The position numbers and the translations under genes are program-made. A stretch of DNA of 5,671 nucleotides from contig CAZGRL010000203.1 in the NCBI GenBank assembly GCA_964528155.1, positions 1 through 5,671 of the forward strand, written 5' to 3'. Shown piece by piece: positions 5,341 to 5,671 of this stretch; the first letter of the stretch is position 1; the number at the start of each line of letters is the position of its first letter. Source of the stretch: G001797105 sp964528155 (GTDB taxonomy: Bacteria; Chloroflexota; Anaerolineae; Anaerolineales; E44-bin32). A model generated the notes under the pieces. The model worked only from the letters and a program-made list of their open reading frames with translations, did no database searches and was not told the DNA's origin.

Positions 5341-5671
5341 ATGCCGGCCAAGACCCGCGTGCTGGTCATCGATCATGATCCCCTCGTTCTGAACTTGCTC
5401 GGCGTGCTCCTAGAAAAGGACGGCTATGAGGTCCTGACAGCCGCAAGCGGCTCGCTCGGACTCAAGATCGCTCTTGACAGAAGACCTCGGGCGATCATCC
5501 TCGACATCAAGATGCCCGGCATGGACGGTCTTGAGGTTTGCCGCCATCTGCGCGACAAGAGCGATGCCGTGATCCTGTTCGTGAGTGTCAAGGGAGAGAG
5601 AGACGACATCGTGCGGGGAATGGCGATAGGCGCGGACGATTATCTCGTCAAGCCCTACACATATCAGGAAC
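5341..5671 (+). CDS. Response regulator, N-terminal receiver domain (partial, runs off the window)
   Basis: 110 complete codons are visible; the gene is cut by the window end. They cover nearly a whole CheY-like receiver: phosphoacceptor D55 in LDIKMPGMDG, switch residue S82, Y101 and K104-P105 in YLVKPY. The acidic pocket reads I-D-H-D (10-13): D11 is present, but His12 stands where the second Mg2+-binding acid normally lies, with D13 next to it. The ending KPYTYQE resembles the KPF/Y-x3-EL stretch that leads into the winged helix of OmpR/PhoB-type regulators, but the output domain is not seen, so the subfamily is inferred. The ATG at 5341 has AGGAAGG (5328-5334) 6 nt upstream. The gene diverges from the pilus operon and is preceded by a long leader. 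No partner kinase is visible. Confidence 0.93.
   Translation, partial: MPAKTRVLVIDHDPLVLNLLGVLLEKDGYEVLTAASGSLGLKIALDRRPRAIILDIKMPGMDGLEVCRHLRDKSDAVILFVSVKGERDDIVRGMAIGADDYLVKPYTYQE

Noticed and set aside
4741..5376. 211-codon minus-strand open frame in the intergenic region
   Set aside because: It is rich in Arg, Pro and Cys with no motif, overlaps the start of the response-regulator gene, and covers the promoter and hairpins; likely a chance frame.
5019..5378. 119-codon plus-strand frame ahead of the response regulator
   Set aside because: It overlaps the regulator by 38 bp, its GTG lacks a good ribosome site, and the product shows no recognisable domain. I cannot fully exclude a shorter version starting at 5148.

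Overview
The window is GC-rich bacterial DNA with dense, tightly spaced genes. The protein families (PilB/GspE-type ATPase, PilC/GspF-type membrane protein, receiver-domain regulators, a small MerR-like DNA-binding protein) occur in many phyla. The style of the receiver proteins and the heptad repeats remind me of environmental Chloroflexota. That is an impression only, because no marker gene is present.

Layout. Bases 1-55 form a perfect 26-bp inverted repeat with a 3-nt loop. From 4574 down to 88, four minus-strand genes follow one another with gaps of 23, 13 and 23 bp, so they almost certainly form one operon. In transcription order they are: (1) a 98-aa MerR/BldC-like DNA-binding protein (4574-4278); (2) a 404-aa protein joining a degenerate histidine-kinase-like module to an intact receiver domain (4254-3040); (3) a 568-aa PilB/GspE-family ATPase (3026-1320); (4) a 402-aa PilC/GspF-family platform protein (1296-88). 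The ATPase and platform protein are the cytoplasmic motor and inner-membrane base of a type IV pilus or type II secretion-like machine. The two genes ahead of them look like dedicated regulators. The pilin, retraction ATPase, prepilin peptidase and outer-membrane parts are not in the window.

Bases 4575-5340 hold no convincing large gene. They contain an 11-copy heptad tandem repeat (4621-4697), a 7-bp direct repeat with 11-bp period (4839-4856), a good plus-strand promoter (4918-4947), a 12-bp palindrome just after its expected start site (4961-4972), a possible 24-codon small ORF (4990-5064), and at least three clear hairpins before a plus-strand response-regulator gene. That gene starts at 5341 and runs off the right edge, so the two transcription units diverge from this region.

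Most interesting points: the kinase-like module has lost its phosphoacceptor histidine and ATP-binding motifs but keeps a complete receiver, and it sits directly upstream of the pilus ATPase; the ATPase has an MshEN-type N-terminal domain whose c-di-GMP-contact positions are mostly replaced; and the plus-strand regulator appears to have a long (about 390 nt) structured leader. None of these amounts to a proven new system. Together they suggest an unconventional phospho-signalling input into pilus assembly.
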